A DNA stretch of 34,759 nucleotides from a virus. The number at the start of each line of letters is the position of its first letter. Within the stretch, counting starts at the first letter, position 1. The notes below the pieces were generated by a model, which saw only the letters and a list, made by a program, of their open reading frames with translations, ran no database searches and was not told the origin of the DNA. Shown here in pieces: positions 8,258-17,116 of this stretch. Where the stretch lies: positions 1 to 34,759 of IMG/VR virus record IMGVR_UViG_3300022690_000287; one strand, 5' to 3'. A program made the position numbers and the translations under genes.

Positions 8258-9580
8258 ATGGGTTTATTTGGAAGTTTATTTGGAAAGAAACCTAAGCAAG
8301 TTATACAACCTACAGGTTTTGAAACACTGCCCGAAGAAGTGCAGCAAGCTTTCCTAGGACAATTAGAAGCAGCGCAAGGGTTGCCAAGTGATATATTTGC
8401 ACCTACTCCACTCACTGGGGCGCAACAAGGTGCGTTAACCCAATTACAACAACCATTTCAATTCGGTCCAGGTGAACAAGAGGCATTAACAGCGCTCCAG
8501 AACCTCCCTGGTCTTCCTTCATTCGGCTTTGGTCAACAAGCTGCCCAACAGTTTGGTGCTGCTGGTGATGTTCTAGGCCGTGCACCTGGTCAAGTTGACT
8601 TGGCTAATCAGGCAGTACAAAGAGCAGTAGGTGGCATATCAAGAGGGACAGCACCTATTACTGGTGAACAGTTGCAGCAAGGAATATCAGAATTCTTAAA
8701 TCCATTCACTGGTGAAGTAATTGCAGGAGCCGCACGAGATATTAGGGAACAAGGGCGTGGAATATTTGCTGATATAGGAGCTGGTGCGACTGGTGCTGGT
8801 GCTTTCGGGGGCACAAGACAGGCAACTATAGAAAGTCAATTAGGCGGTAATATTGCTAGGGAAATAGGGGATGTATCGGGCCGACTTAGATCTCAAGGTT
8901 TCCAGCAAGCATCACAACAAGCATTGAGCCGTCTAACTGGGGAGCGTGGGCGTGAACTGCAAGGAGCGCAATTGCAACTGGGAGGTGGTCAGTTAGGACT
9001 AGGTGGAGCTCAAGCTTTAACAGGTATTGGTGGGCAGTTAGGTCAATTGGGATCTAGATTGTTTGGTGCTAGAGAAGGAGCAAGAGGATTGAGACTTGGG
9101 AGTGCCCAGGCTGCATTAGGAGCAGGACAATTGCAAAGACAATTACCACAAGAGCAATTACTCAGAACTCTACAACTTGGAGAGATTCCTAGAGGGTTGC
9201 AACAACAAACTCAACAAGCTCCATTACAACAACTGCAATTCTTACAAGGTATACTAGGAGGCTTCCCTGGCGGGGGTGGTCAAATAGGCTCTGGTCCTCA
9301 AAGACCTGGAGCATTACAACGAATAGGAGATGCCTCTGGCGGAATAGCTTCTATAGCTGCATTGTTCTCAGATGAGAATTTAAAAGATGGAATTAAATTT
9401 AAACGTAAAGAGAAAGGTTTTAATATTTATGAATTCTCATACAAAGGTGAAACTAAGAAGTACGAAGGGGTCATAGCCCAAGAAGTAGAGAAAATACAAC
9501 CTGATGCAGTTATTGAGATGTTCGGAATTAAAGCTGTTTACTACGATAAATTAGGACTGACAATGAGGAGGGTAGCATAA
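8258..9580 (+). CDS. Ejection/internal virion-like protein ending in an S74-type chaperone segment
   Basis: 440 residues. Residues 1-~345 are rich in Gln, Gly, Ala and Leu with helical segments (e.g. GAGAFGGTRQATIESQLGG), as in internal proteins that phages inject with their DNA. Residues ~369-440 resemble the intramolecular chaperone Peptidase_S74: SDENLKDGI places Ser371 and Lys376 like the autocleavage dyad, followed by NIYEFSYKG and EGVIAQEVEKIQPDAV. The domain is shorter than usual. In tailspikes it helps trimer folding and is cut off; here it may serve assembly of an oligomer. Stop overlaps the next start (TAATG). Confidence 0.7.
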   Translation: MGLFGSLFGKKPKQVIQPTGFETLPEEVQQAFLGQLEAAQGLPSDIFAPTPLTGAQQGALTQLQQPFQFGPGEQEALTALQNLPGLPSFGFGQQAAQQFGAAGDVLGRAPGQVDLANQAVQRAVGGISRGTAPITGEQLQQGISEFLNPFTGEVIAGAARDIREQGRGIFADIGAGATGAGAFGGTRQATIESQLGGNIAREIGDVSGRLRSQGFQQASQQALSRLTGERGRELQGAQLQLGGGQLGLGGAQALTGIGGQLGQLGSRLFGAREGARGLRLGSAQAALGAGQLQRQLPQEQLLRTLQLGEIPRGLQQQTQQAPLQQLQFLQGILGGFPGGGGQIGSGPQRPGALQRIGDASGGIASIAALFSDENLKDGIKFKRKEKGFNIYEFSYKGETKKYEGVIAQEVEKIQPDAVIEMFGIKAVYYDKLGLTMRRVA

Positions 9581-10593
9581 TGGCAGATGGCTTAGGTGGT
9601 TTCCTTAGTTCTATAGGTGAGAGGTTAGGAGCTGCAGGTGCGGCGGGACAAGATCCGGCAGGATTCTTCCAAAAGAGACAACAACAACGACTAGAAGAGG
9701 AAAAATTAAGACAACAACAAATTCTACAACAGCAGCAACAATCCGCACTTGCTCAACTTCCTGGTATTCTAACTGGTCAAAATATCCCAGCTTTTAGAAG
9801 GGAGGAGTTAGGCTCACCACAAGCTATTGCACAGGAACAGCGTCAAAATGTATTAGGTGCTTTAGGTACTTTAGCCCCACAGCAATTAACACAACAAGCT
9901 GTAGCGCAAGCTTTTCCTAAGCGTGTTGCACCTGTTACTCTTAAGCCTGGCGAACAATTAGTACAACCTACGACAGGCGAATTAGTTGCTCAGGCCCCAG
10001 AGACTACTTTACAAAGAGCACAGGCGCGAAAGACAGCACAACAAACACGTAAGTTCCAGTTTGAAGCAGATAAACTAGAAAGTCAATTGGCTGCTGGTGT
10101 AGGTGTTAATGATCCTCAAGTGTTTGAACAAGTAGGAAAGTTAAGAAGAGAATTTACTAATTTATCTAAGGAATTTATAACGCAGAGAGATGCATTTTCA
10201 AGAGTGCAGGCATCTGCAGAAGATCCGAGTGCGGCTGGTGATATAGCTTTGATATTTAACTTTATGAAGACGTTAGATCCAGGATCAACAGTAAGAGAAG
10301 GAGAATTTGCCACAGCGCAAAATGCAGCAGGGGTTCCGGAAAGAATTAGGGCGCAATTAAATAAGGTATTGTCTGGTGAAAGATTAGTTCCAAAGACCCG
10401 TGCAGATTTTGTGAAGAGAGCTGGTCTAATATTTGATCGCGCTCAAAAACAACATGATAAAAGAGTGGGTACGTTCAGCACTTTAGCTGTTAAATCAGGA
10501 TTACCTTCCGATCAAGTAGTATTGGACTTACAATTAGCGGGCGAACCATCTCAATCAGAGCTAGAAGCTGAAGCCTTAAGAAGGGGGTTGTAA
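9580..10593 (+). CDS. DNA-ejection / internal virion protein
   Basis: 337 residues. The first ~150 are Gln/Ala-rich and probably coiled or disordered (KRQQQRLEEEKLRQQQ). Around residues 215-265 lies a conserved block, DIALIFNFMKTLDPGSTVRE followed by GEFATAQNAAGVP and KVLSGERL, which I recognise from phage DNA-transfer and internal virion proteins. No enzyme motif. Coupled by single-base TAATG overlaps to the genes on both sides, as expected for subunits of one injected complex. Confidence 0.7.
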   Translation: MADGLGGFLSSIGERLGAAGAAGQDPAGFFQKRQQQRLEEEKLRQQQILQQQQQSALAQLPGILTGQNIPAFRREELGSPQAIAQEQRQNVLGALGTLAPQQLTQQAVAQAFPKRVAPVTLKPGEQLVQPTTGELVAQAPETTLQRAQARKTAQQTRKFQFEADKLESQLAAGVGVNDPQVFEQVGKLRREFTNLSKEFITQRDAFSRVQASAEDPSAAGDIALIFNFMKTLDPGSTVREGEFATAQNAAGVPERIRAQLNKVLSGERLVPKTRADFVKRAGLIFDRAQKQHDKRVGTFSTLAVKSGLPSDQVVLDLQLAGEPSQSELEAEALRRGL

Positions 10594-12761
10594 TGGTAAC
10601 AGTACAAGAGCTTTCAAATGATGACTTATTAAGAAGACTAGGAAGGACTGCTCCTGGTGCTCCTTCCGTTCCAAGTGTTAGTCAATTATCTGATCAAGAT
10701 CTTTTGCAACGTTTAGGACGAAAGCCTAAGTCTCTAGCTCAACAGCCTGAACAGCCTGGGTTTATACGTCGTGGTCTTGAAACAGCGGCTGATGTTGGAA
10801 CTGCGGCATTAACAGGTTTAGCAGAGTTACCTTTAGGTGCTCAACAATTAGCTACTGATATTGCAGCTACTAGAGGTGGCGAGCAAGCCCCTGCAGGTAG
10901 AGTAGGGCAAGTATTAGGTTTCCTTGCTGATCCAGCAGCATTTATACAAGATCCAGAGTTAAGAGCAGAATTAGGACGTACTGATGTAGGTGCTTTAAGA
11001 AAGGCGCAAGCAAGCGCTGCCCAGAGGATTGAAGATATACAGAAGGAAGCTGCCAAAACAAGTCCCATAGCAGCTCCAGTAGGAGAATTCGCGGGTCAAG
11101 CGCTTCAGGTGGCAGGATTATTACCTGGTGCTATTCCGGCAACAGCAAAAGGAGCCGCGGGCGCAGGTATCTTAACAGGTGGTGCTTTCTCTGGTCTACA
11201 GCCAGAAACACAGCAATTAACGACAGAAGAAGCTATAGCGGCTAGACAGCAGCGTTTAGCTATTGGTGCCGGACTAGGTGGTGTGTTAGGAGCTGGTGTG
11301 CAACAAGTTATACAACAAGCTCCTGCATTAGCTGGGAAATTGGGAGATTTATTGCCTAAGATTCCAGGATTTATAGGGAGAGGAATAGCACGTTTAGCTA
11401 AAGTGAATCCTCAAGCAGCTCAAGACTTTGCGGAAACAAACAATATTGCCAGTTTAGGTGCTCTTAGTGATAGTCCAGTAGTTAAATTGGCAGAGGCAAC
11501 GCTAGAAAAGTTTCCATTAGCATCTGATATTATGGAAAAGAATGCAAGCAGAGTAATTGCAAACATTGAAAGCAATATAGATACTCTTGGTGGCGCGAAG
11601 GGAGTAAGTAACACAGAGGCAGGTGAAATTATACAGGGTGGTGTTAGAAAGTTTGTTGAAAAATTTAGTGCAGTTTCAGAGAAGCTTTATAATAGACTGG
11701 ATAAATTTGTATCTAAAGAAGAGAGTGTGTCATCTACGAATATTAACAATCTTTTCCAGCAGATTTCAAAAGAACAAGCAGCAACACCAGCATTGCAAGC
11801 ACGTATTCAGAATTCAGAAGGATTTAAAGTATTAAATGATATAGCAAGCGACGCGAACCTTGCCAATGGTCAATTGCCATATAAAGCATTAAAGCGTTAC
11901 AGAACGTTAATAGGCAATAAATTAAACAAACCGCAACTTATTGATAGCGAAGAAGAGGCTATACTAGATCGGGCATATGGTGCGCTAACAGACGATATGA
12001 GAACTATCTTTCAAGCTAAAGGTGATGATGCATTGCGTGCGTTCGACAAAACAAATGATTTCTATAGACAAGGACGGGATAGAATAAAAAATTCTTTGCA
12101 AAAAGTAATAAATCAAGAAGCACCTGAAAAAGTACTAAGAGCCGCTCTAGAAGGAACTAAACTGGGTGGCACTCGAATAGGCCGTATCATGCGGTCGTTA
12201 GATAAACAGGAAAGAGAAATTGTAACAGGAACTGTACTAAAGAACTTAGGCAAAGCAAATCCAGGAGCACAAGACGCAACAGGCGATCTATTTAGTGTAA
12301 ATACATTCCTTACTAATATGAATAAATTATCACCAGAAGCTAAAACGGCGTTATTTGGTGATAAAAGCAATCTAACAAGACGATCTATTGATGTAATAGC
12401 GAGTCAAGCTTCTCGTCTAAGAGATATTAACCGTTTCCGTAATCCATCAGGAACGGCACAACAAGTAACCCTTGGAGCTGTCCTAATGGGATTGTTTACA
12501 GCCCCTGCGGCTACAATAGGAACTGTAGCCAGTGCCAACGGATTAGCAAGGTTATTTACAAACGAATCCTTTATTAGATTCCTTGGTAAATCAGTTAATA
12601 AACAAATAAACCCTGGGAATATATCTAAAAGTCTAAAAGCATTAGAGAATGTAGCAAAGAACAATCCAGGTATAGCTAATGATATATCTAAATATGTTGC
12701 TTCTCTTGCTATATTAAATGAGGCTAAAAATGGAATAATAGAGGGAGATGCGGGTATATAA
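10593..12761 (+). CDS. Large DNA-ejection / internal virion protein
   Basis: 722 residues. The N-terminus has two copies of a short helix motif, ELSNDDLLRRLGR and QLSDQDLLQRLGR, ~28 residues apart. A long Ala/Gly-rich part follows with hydrophobic stretches (AGILTGGAFSGL, IGAGLGGVLGAGV), then helical segments and another hydrophobic stretch near the C-terminus (VTLGAVLMGLFTAPAATIG). The make-up fits an ejection protein that crosses the host envelope. No transglycosylase or protease motif found. Overlaps both neighbours by one base. Confidence 0.7.
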   Translation: MVTVQELSNDDLLRRLGRTAPGAPSVPSVSQLSDQDLLQRLGRKPKSLAQQPEQPGFIRRGLETAADVGTAALTGLAELPLGAQQLATDIAATRGGEQAPAGRVGQVLGFLADPAAFIQDPELRAELGRTDVGALRKAQASAAQRIEDIQKEAAKTSPIAAPVGEFAGQALQVAGLLPGAIPATAKGAAGAGILTGGAFSGLQPETQQLTTEEAIAARQQRLAIGAGLGGVLGAGVQQVIQQAPALAGKLGDLLPKIPGFIGRGIARLAKVNPQAAQDFAETNNIASLGALSDSPVVKLAEATLEKFPLASDIMEKNASRVIANIESNIDTLGGAKGVSNTEAGEIIQGGVRKFVEKFSAVSEKLYNRLDKFVSKEESVSSTNINNLFQQISKEQAATPALQARIQNSEGFKVLNDIASDANLANGQLPYKALKRYRTLIGNKLNKPQLIDSEEEAILDRAYGALTDDMRTIFQAKGDDALRAFDKTNDFYRQGRDRIKNSLQKVINQEAPEKVLRAALEGTKLGGTRIGRIMRSLDKQEREIVTGTVLKNLGKANPGAQDATGDLFSVNTFLTNMNKLSPEAKTALFGDKSNLTRRSIDVIASQASRLRDINRFRNPSGTAQQVTLGAVLMGLFTAPAATIGTVASANGLARLFTNESFIRFLGKSVNKQINPGNISKSLKALENVAKNNPGIANDISKYVASLAILNEAKNGIIEGDAGI

Positions 12762-12928
12762 TGGATATAATAGAAACAATCATTTGGTTAATAAATGGGT
12801 CTATGCTGATGTGTGGTATTCTCTTTAGTATAGGATTAATCATACTTGGCGTGCCATTCTTACTATTGAGTATGTTTGGTGCTCTTAAAAATAACGGAAA
12901 GGGAGAAGAACAATGTCAGACCGAATAG
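12761..12928 (+). CDS. 55-residue single-span membrane protein
   Basis: Starts in the TAATG overlap with the ejection protein and overruns the next start by 16 bases. Residues ~5-42 are strongly hydrophobic (ILFSIGLIILGVPFLLLSMF within them), followed by a short polar tail. Could be a membrane partner of the ejection machinery or a lysis accessory; nothing more can be said. Confidence 0.6.
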   Translation: MDIIETIIWLINGSMLMCGILFSIGLIILGVPFLLLSMFGALKNNGKGEEQCQTE

Positions 12929-13236
12929 AGCTTTTCAATGCTCAAACCACCAATGCTAATGGTAGTACTGTAATTAATTACCTATCCCGTGCCGAACAGC
13001 GTTTAAGCGTATTTGGTACATTTGATGGTGCAAGTTTCAAGTTGCAGACTCAGGCTGTAGATAATACTACTTGGATAGATGAGAACGATAGTACACGTAC
13101 TTTAGTAACAATTACTGCAAATGAAAATGTTACGCTTACTTTGCCTTATGGAATTAGCGTGAGGGGTGTAATAACGGGTGGTGGTGGAAGTCTTAGTTTA
13201 AGTGCTTTTATAATAAGACAAGAGCGCCGCGCGTAA
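12913..13236 (+). CDS. Small putative virion protein, unknown
   Basis: 107 residues; start preceded by GGGAGAAG. The sequence is an alternating beta pattern (LSVFGTFDGASFKLQTQAV, LVTITANENVTLTLPYG), then a GGGGS turn and a final strand. Small beta proteins of this type are frequent beside phage fibre genes. It lies directly before the SGNH hydrolase and may be part of the same appendage. Confidence 0.55.
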   Translation: MSDRIELFNAQTTNANGSTVINYLSRAEQRLSVFGTFDGASFKLQTQAVDNTTWIDENDSTRTLVTITANENVTLTLPYGISVRGVITGGGGSLSLSAFIIRQERRA

Positions 13237-13249
13237 ATGAGGTAATATA

Positions 13250-14629
13250 ATGGTTTTTAATTCTATACCCAAATCAATAAAAGCACTATCCGATACTAAA
13301 ACTGTTTGTACTTACGGTGATAGTATTTTAGCACAAGCACATACAGGAACGGACGCAACACCTGATACTGACACTGGAGTTATTACAGCCCGTAATAATG
13401 GTGTATTCCCTATATTGAATGCTCTTATGGGGCAACAGTTTTATCATGGGGTTAAATGGATAGGTTCTAAACCTGCAGGATTTGAGAAAGTGGGTTTTGA
13501 TGCTGGTATAAGTAGTCATACAATATCTCTATGTATAGATGATGTAGGAAGAGTCACAGGATTGAACGCCGATGCATGTATGTTGCTTGTAGGTACAAAT
13601 GATATACGAGGTGGAGCAACAACTCTTGCTAACATGAAGCTTCAGTATGTTCAATTGATAAATGCTATTATAGGGTCTGGGACTGCGGTGTGGGGACTTC
13701 CTATAATGCCAAGAAATGCGACTGATGGTTCTGGAGATTGGACAACAGCAGAAAGATTACGCCATCTGGCTTTTAATGATTGGATGCGTAGGTTAGATAA
13801 AGATACTGGAAAAGAGTTTCTTCTATTCGATTGGTATTCGGTTCTAGTAGATCCTGCAACTGGTGATATGATTACCGGTTTTACTAGTGATAGTGTGCAT
13901 TTCAGTACTAAAGGAGCTACTGCTGGAGCTAGATTCATTAAATCGAAATTAGAATCTTCTATTCCTTCTTTTAGGAGTATGACTTATTTTACTAATATAA
14001 TTGATTTTGTAGATGCTACTGATAACCCATGCGGTAATTTGTTCTCACCAGCGGCATTTACAGGAACTGGTGGTACAAAAGATACAGGAATAACAGGAAC
14101 AGTTCCTGATACTATCAATATAGATAATGAGGATACAACTAATATTTCCGCAGTTATGAGTATTATTACCGCTCCTACGGACTTCGATCAATTCGGGGGC
14201 AATTGGTTAAGATTTGTATGTACTAGTGGTGGTGGTGGATCTGGAGAAAAGTTTATAAGAATGCAGAGGATTTCTCAAACTATTGCCGTTCCTTCTGGAA
14301 CTACAAATAAATGGTTTAAAGCCGGATGTTTTGTAAAGATTGGGCTTCCGTCTGTAGATGATTTGTTATTCGGTGTATATATTAAATTCCTTAATGTTTC
14401 TCCCAATTTAAGTAATGAAACAATGCGTGATATTGGTCTGGGTATGGAGACAGAAACAGCTATTCAGGCATTAGAAACTCAGCCATTATTCATTGTTGAT
14501 GATACGGAAACTCTACGATATGAAATATTCATAGAACTTGATGCAGGTGTATCAGGTAATGTAACTATAGAGATAGGTCAACCATATATTAAACAAATGC
14601 CGATTAATCCTGATTTTGGAGCTGAATAG
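13250..14629 (+). CDS. SGNH/GDSL hydrolase with C-terminal beta-sandwich domain (virion esterase)
   Basis: 459 residues. The SGNH set is visible: YGDSIL with nucleophile Ser25, LVGTNDIR with Asn117, and the DSVHFSTKGA block with Asp214 and His217. Residues ~235-459 form a separate beta-rich domain with GNWLRFVC and AGCFVKIG strands, like a carbohydrate-binding module. Such enzymes de-esterify surface polysaccharides. Its place among virion genes suggests it removes acetyl or acyl groups from host glycans during adsorption. The hydrolase fold is clear; the substrate is not. Confidence 0.8.
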   Translation: MVFNSIPKSIKALSDTKTVCTYGDSILAQAHTGTDATPDTDTGVITARNNGVFPILNALMGQQFYHGVKWIGSKPAGFEKVGFDAGISSHTISLCIDDVGRVTGLNADACMLLVGTNDIRGGATTLANMKLQYVQLINAIIGSGTAVWGLPIMPRNATDGSGDWTTAERLRHLAFNDWMRRLDKDTGKEFLLFDWYSVLVDPATGDMITGFTSDSVHFSTKGATAGARFIKSKLESSIPSFRSMTYFTNIIDFVDATDNPCGNLFSPAAFTGTGGTKDTGITGTVPDTINIDNEDTTNISAVMSIITAPTDFDQFGGNWLRFVCTSGGGGSGEKFIRMQRISQTIAVPSGTTNKWFKAGCFVKIGLPSVDDLLFGVYIKFLNVSPNLSNETMRDIGLGMETETAIQALETQPLFIVDDTETLRYEIFIELDAGVSGNVTIEIGQPYIKQMPINPDFGAE

Positions 14630-14637
14630 GAGTTGAT

Positions 14638-15033
14638 ATGCCTGATGTATCAGAAGAAAGAATTTACAATGAGCTAAAGGCCATTAGCAAAACTGTAACT
14701 GAGATCCAAATAGATCATGCTTCCATGTTGAAGGATATCCAAAGCACTAAAGCTAAACAGCTGTCAGACTCGGAACAAATCAAGCACATATATTTCAAGA
14801 TAGAAGCATTCAGAGAGATAACTGCGAAACAATTCGTGGAAGCACAAAATGAAGCTAGAGAAGAAATCAAGCTTAACAAAGAATTAACTGAAAAAAAAAT
14901 AGGTAAGATACAACGTAGAATTGATCATCAGACAAGATTGCAAGCATGGCTATACGCTGTCGCTACTGGTGTGGGGGGTGGAGTTACATTTTTGATTTAT
15001 AACATTCCTAAATTCTTTGCAAAGGGTATGTGA
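14638..15033 (+). CDS. Coiled-coil protein with C-terminal membrane span (possible holin)
   Basis: 131 residues. The first ~100 are charged and heptad-like (IYNELKAISKTVTEIQID, EEIKLNKELTEKKIGKIQ). A single hydrophobic stretch follows (AWLYAVATGVGGGVTFLIY), then IPKFFAKGM. This architecture resembles XhlA-like and other small lysis-module membrane proteins, and the gene overlaps the lysozyme by one base. A holin role is a reasonable inference, but a tail-associated membrane protein is not excluded. Confidence 0.6.
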   Translation: MPDVSEERIYNELKAISKTVTEIQIDHASMLKDIQSTKAKQLSDSEQIKHIYFKIEAFREITAKQFVEAQNEAREEIKLNKELTEKKIGKIQRRIDHQTRLQAWLYAVATGVGGGVTFLIYNIPKFFAKGM

Positions 15034-15512
15034 TGAGAATAAGTGATAAAGGTTTAGAACTAATAAAGAGGTTTGAAGGCTTCCGACCTGATGTATATAT
15101 ATGCCCTGCTGGGGAACCGACGATAGGATGGGGGCATGTGTTAAAGGAGGGGGAAGACTTTGCTTATGGCGTATCTCAAAACGGTGCTAATATATTGCTG
15201 CGCGATGACATACGAGCATCTGAGAACTATATACCTAGGGTGGTTGATGTTACTCTACACCAGAGCCATTTTGATGCATTGTGTTCTTTTGTGTTTAATT
15301 TTGGCCCTAGGAACTTTAGGGATTCTACTCTACTTAAAATGGTGAACCAGGGTAAGCACGATGAAGTGTTGGAACAGTTCCCTAGATGGAACAAGGTTAA
15401 GACAGAAGAGGGCTATGTCCCGCTTGTGGGTCTTACCATAAGAAGGAAGGCGGAACTAGAACTCTACAAGGAAGGAACTCATGCCCAAGCACAAGCCGAA
15501 ACCAAAGCCTAA
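15033..15512 (+). CDS. Endolysin, glycoside hydrolase family 24 lysozyme
   Basis: 159 residues from the ATG at 15033 (TGATG overlap; AAAGGG upstream). A GTG at 15030 would add one residue. The GH24 catalytic pattern Glu-8aa-Cys/Asp-5aa-Thr is seen as Glu15 (RFEGF), Cys24 (ICPAGE) and Thr30 (PTIGWGH). Cys replaces the Asp of T4 lysozyme, a known variant. Later conserved blocks are FDALCSFVFNFG and LTIRRKAELELYK. It lacks a signal peptide or SAR anchor, so it needs a holin to reach the cell wall. Confidence 0.9.
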   Translation: MRISDKGLELIKRFEGFRPDVYICPAGEPTIGWGHVLKEGEDFAYGVSQNGANILLRDDIRASENYIPRVVDVTLHQSHFDALCSFVFNFGPRNFRDSTLLKMVNQGKHDEVLEQFPRWNKVKTEEGYVPLVGLTIRRKAELELYKEGTHAQAQAETKA

Positions 15513-15751
15513 GAAGAAGTAACTTTCTTCTTATACTCTCCGCACCAGTCATGTTCAGCTACACATAAGAATGTTCCTGTTTGGTCTGGCGTGTGTGCGT
15601 GGTCATTTTCGTGATCGACTAACACAGGGGTTAGCGCTTTGATTGTTGGTGGGTACCTCCTACATAGTCCCTCATCAATCCCACTTCCTAGGCAACTTTC
15701 TAGTGATGAATAAAATTTACATTTCCCGCAATTACCCCAATCTTCACTCAT
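15509..15751 (-). CDS. Small Cys-rich, probably zinc-binding phage protein
   Basis: 80 residues with paired cysteines: CGKCKFY near residue 8, ESCLGS, GLCRRYPP, FLCVAEHDWCGEY. The CxxCKFY...CRRYPP...DWCGEY arrangement is a recurring small phage/bacterial protein type thought to bind metal; no biochemical role known to me. It is the last gene of the leftward operon, overlapping the lysozyme end by four bases and the upstream gene by eight. Confidence 0.7.
   Translation of the reverse strand: MSEDWGNCGKCKFYSSLESCLGSGIDEGLCRRYPPTIKALTPVLVDHENDHAHTPDQTGTFLCVAEHDWCGEYKKKVTSS
15511..15532. terminator. Possible bidirectional terminator at convergent gene ends
   Basis: AAGAAGAA and TTCTTCTT form an 8-bp stem around a six-base loop between the ends of the rightward lysozyme and the leftward operon. 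The stem is mostly A-T and the U tract is broken, so this is a weak call made largely on position. Confidence 0.3.
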
Positions 15752-15983
15752 TCCCTTTCTCTCGATTCCCTGGTCGACTCATTGCTCCTTTGTGAGCATA
15801 CATACAAGACTGCCTTAGCAAGTCTATAGCGATGTGCATATCGTCGCAGCTCCCTATTATATTACGCACAGCCGTAGCGCACTCATCATAGGCTATCTCT
15901 AAAAGCCGCCCTTCCTGTATGCCTCGTTGGTTAGGTGTATGCATTTTGAATAGCTCTTTAGGTTGTTGTATTAGTTCTTTCAT
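15744..15983 (-). CDS. Acb2/Tad1-like small helical protein, candidate cyclic-nucleotide sponge
   Basis: 79 residues. The pattern FKMHTPNQ...ECATAVRNIIG...DMHIAIDLLRQSCMYAHKGAMSR fits the helical-hairpin family of Acb2/Tad1-type phage proteins as I recall it: an F..H.P start, a first long helix, a loop, then a D..xAIxxhRxxxMxAhxAhxR second helix. Known members sequester cyclic nucleotide signals of CBASS or Thoeris defence. Length and position in an early accessory operon agree. The assignment is by pattern memory, not alignment; a merely similar helical hairpin remains possible. Confidence 0.55.
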   Translation of the reverse strand: MKELIQQPKELFKMHTPNQRGIQEGRLLEIAYDECATAVRNIIGSCDDMHIAIDLLRQSCMYAHKGAMSRPGNREKGNE

Positions 15984-16422
15984 CTTCCACCTCTGGCATA
16001 AAGAACGCTTTGCCGTCGCGTTGTATCACTGCAATTACGTCTTCACTTCTAATCATCTCCACACTGTCATGAAGATCCATACTTAAGTATACGTTGTCAT
16101 TCAAGATTGAACCCGTATACCCTATGAAAGATGCATATAAGATACTAACTCCCGTATGTTTAAAGTGGAGCATATCACCTGCCATCGGCTCAAATATGTA
16201 CATACTGTCGGGGTGTACATCTGAGGTATTACCAAAATCCATATGTTGCTCTCCTATCCAATCAAACCAGTCGTTTGCGGTGAACTGCTCGTCTTCGCTA
16301 GGGTCGTTATATCCTACGTGATAACGCAATTTACCCTTATGGTACATATGAGTGTAACTCACCCCAAATTCTCTTTGCATCCATATAGCCTTAAGCGGGT
16401 CTGTGTAGTATAGCTTAGTCAT
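15958..16422 (-). CDS. Conserved phage protein (KAIWM/EFGV family), copy 1
   Basis: 154 residues. It is a paralogue of the protein at 32588-33097. Shared blocks are YTDPLKAIWMQREFGV at the N-terminus, HPDSMYIFEPMAGDML in the middle and VIAVIQRDGKAFFMPEVED at the C-terminus. The family occurs in many phages, often with an ESL-IFEP-GDL block and the IIQRNGKAFFWPE ending, but has no known function. It overlaps the downstream gene by 26 bases. Confidence 0.7.
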   Translation of the reverse strand: MTKLYYTDPLKAIWMQREFGVSYTHMYHKGKLRYHVGYNDPSEDEQFTANDWFDWIGEQHMDFGNTSDVHPDSMYIFEPMAGDMLHFKHTGVSILYASFIGYTGSILNDNVYLSMDLHDSVEMIRSEDVIAVIQRDGKAFFMPEVEDERTNTTT

Positions 16423-16443
16423 AGTAACCTCGTAAAGAATATG

Positions 16444-16950
16444 CTAAAATGGAATTTCATCATCTAACTCTTGGTCAACAGCCACATCCTGCTTTACAAC
16501 ACTATGTTGATTCGCACTTACACCAAAGTTTTGCGCTAATGCCGCTCTTTGTTCTGGCGACATATCAGACGTATCTACTTGACTCCCTGCACCTGTATCG
16601 TCCTTACCGCCAAGAAGCGCTAGTTGGCTCTTAAAGCCCTGCAAGACAATCTCGGTAGTATATTTATCATTACCGCTTTGATCCTGCCACTTGCGAGTTT
16701 GCAATGCCCCCTCTACATATAGCTTACTGCCCTTTTTTACATAGGACTCCACCACGTTAACAAGCCCTTCACTATATACAATAACGTTATGGAACTCTGC
16801 CTTCTCCTTACGCTCTCCTGTAGCCTTATCCTTCCACCGTTCTGATGTGGCTATGCTAAAGCTTGCTACACGCTTCCCGTTGTTCATGGTGCGTATTTCT
16901 GGGTCACGTACACAATTGCCAATAATTATTACTTTATTAATACTACTCAT
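16444..16950 (-). CDS. ssb: Single-stranded DNA-binding protein
   Basis: 168 residues. The ATG at 16950 is chosen over one nine bases upstream because a GGAG lies ten bases ahead of it. The OB-fold core is typical: SINKVIIIGNCVRDPEIRTM, VASFSIATSERWKD, EFHNVIVYSEGLVNVVESYV, KGSKLYVEGALQTRKWQD. The acidic tip is DDEIPF, which in bacterial SSB recruits replication and repair partners. Encoded opposite to the ERF gene, it would coat single strands used in replication and annealing. Confidence 0.95.
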   Translation of the reverse strand: MSSINKVIIIGNCVRDPEIRTMNNGKRVASFSIATSERWKDKATGERKEKAEFHNVIVYSEGLVNVVESYVKKGSKLYVEGALQTRKWQDQSGNDKYTTEIVLQGFKSQLALLGGKDDTGAGSQVDTSDMSPEQRAALAQNFGVSANQHSVVKQDVAVDQELDDEIPF

Positions 16951-17104
16951 AATCTTCATTCTCCATGATTATCTTTTCAATAAAAACCAATATATATTTA
17001 GCTCTATTTTTATCCTCAGGTAGGTATACATCAAGATAGTCATATATTTCCCTTACTGCGGATCTTGCTACATGGTACAATTTAGTCTCAGCATCATTAT
17101 CCAT
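16943..17104 (-). CDS. 53-residue protein, unknown
   Basis: A short ORF that fills the gap between SSB and its upstream neighbour. Its stop overlaps the SSB start by eight bases and AGGGAG lies upstream of its ATG. The sequence is helical and mixed-charge (AETKLYHVARSAVREIYDYL, then IEKIIMENEDYE). No family recognised; its tight packing argues that it is a gene. Confidence 0.55.
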   Translation of the reverse strand: MDNDAETKLYHVARSAVREIYDYLDVYLPEDKNRAKYILVFIEKIIMENEDYE

Positions 17105-17116
17105 CACATACACTCC

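Noticed and set aside
15027-15035. GTG at 15030 as lysozyme start
   Set aside because: The ATG at 15033 has better spacing from AAAGGG and forms the usual TGATG overlap; the GTG would add only one residue.
12880-15512. Lysogeny or attachment-site signals near the lysis genes
   Set aside because: No integrase, tRNA gene or paired core repeat found in the window.
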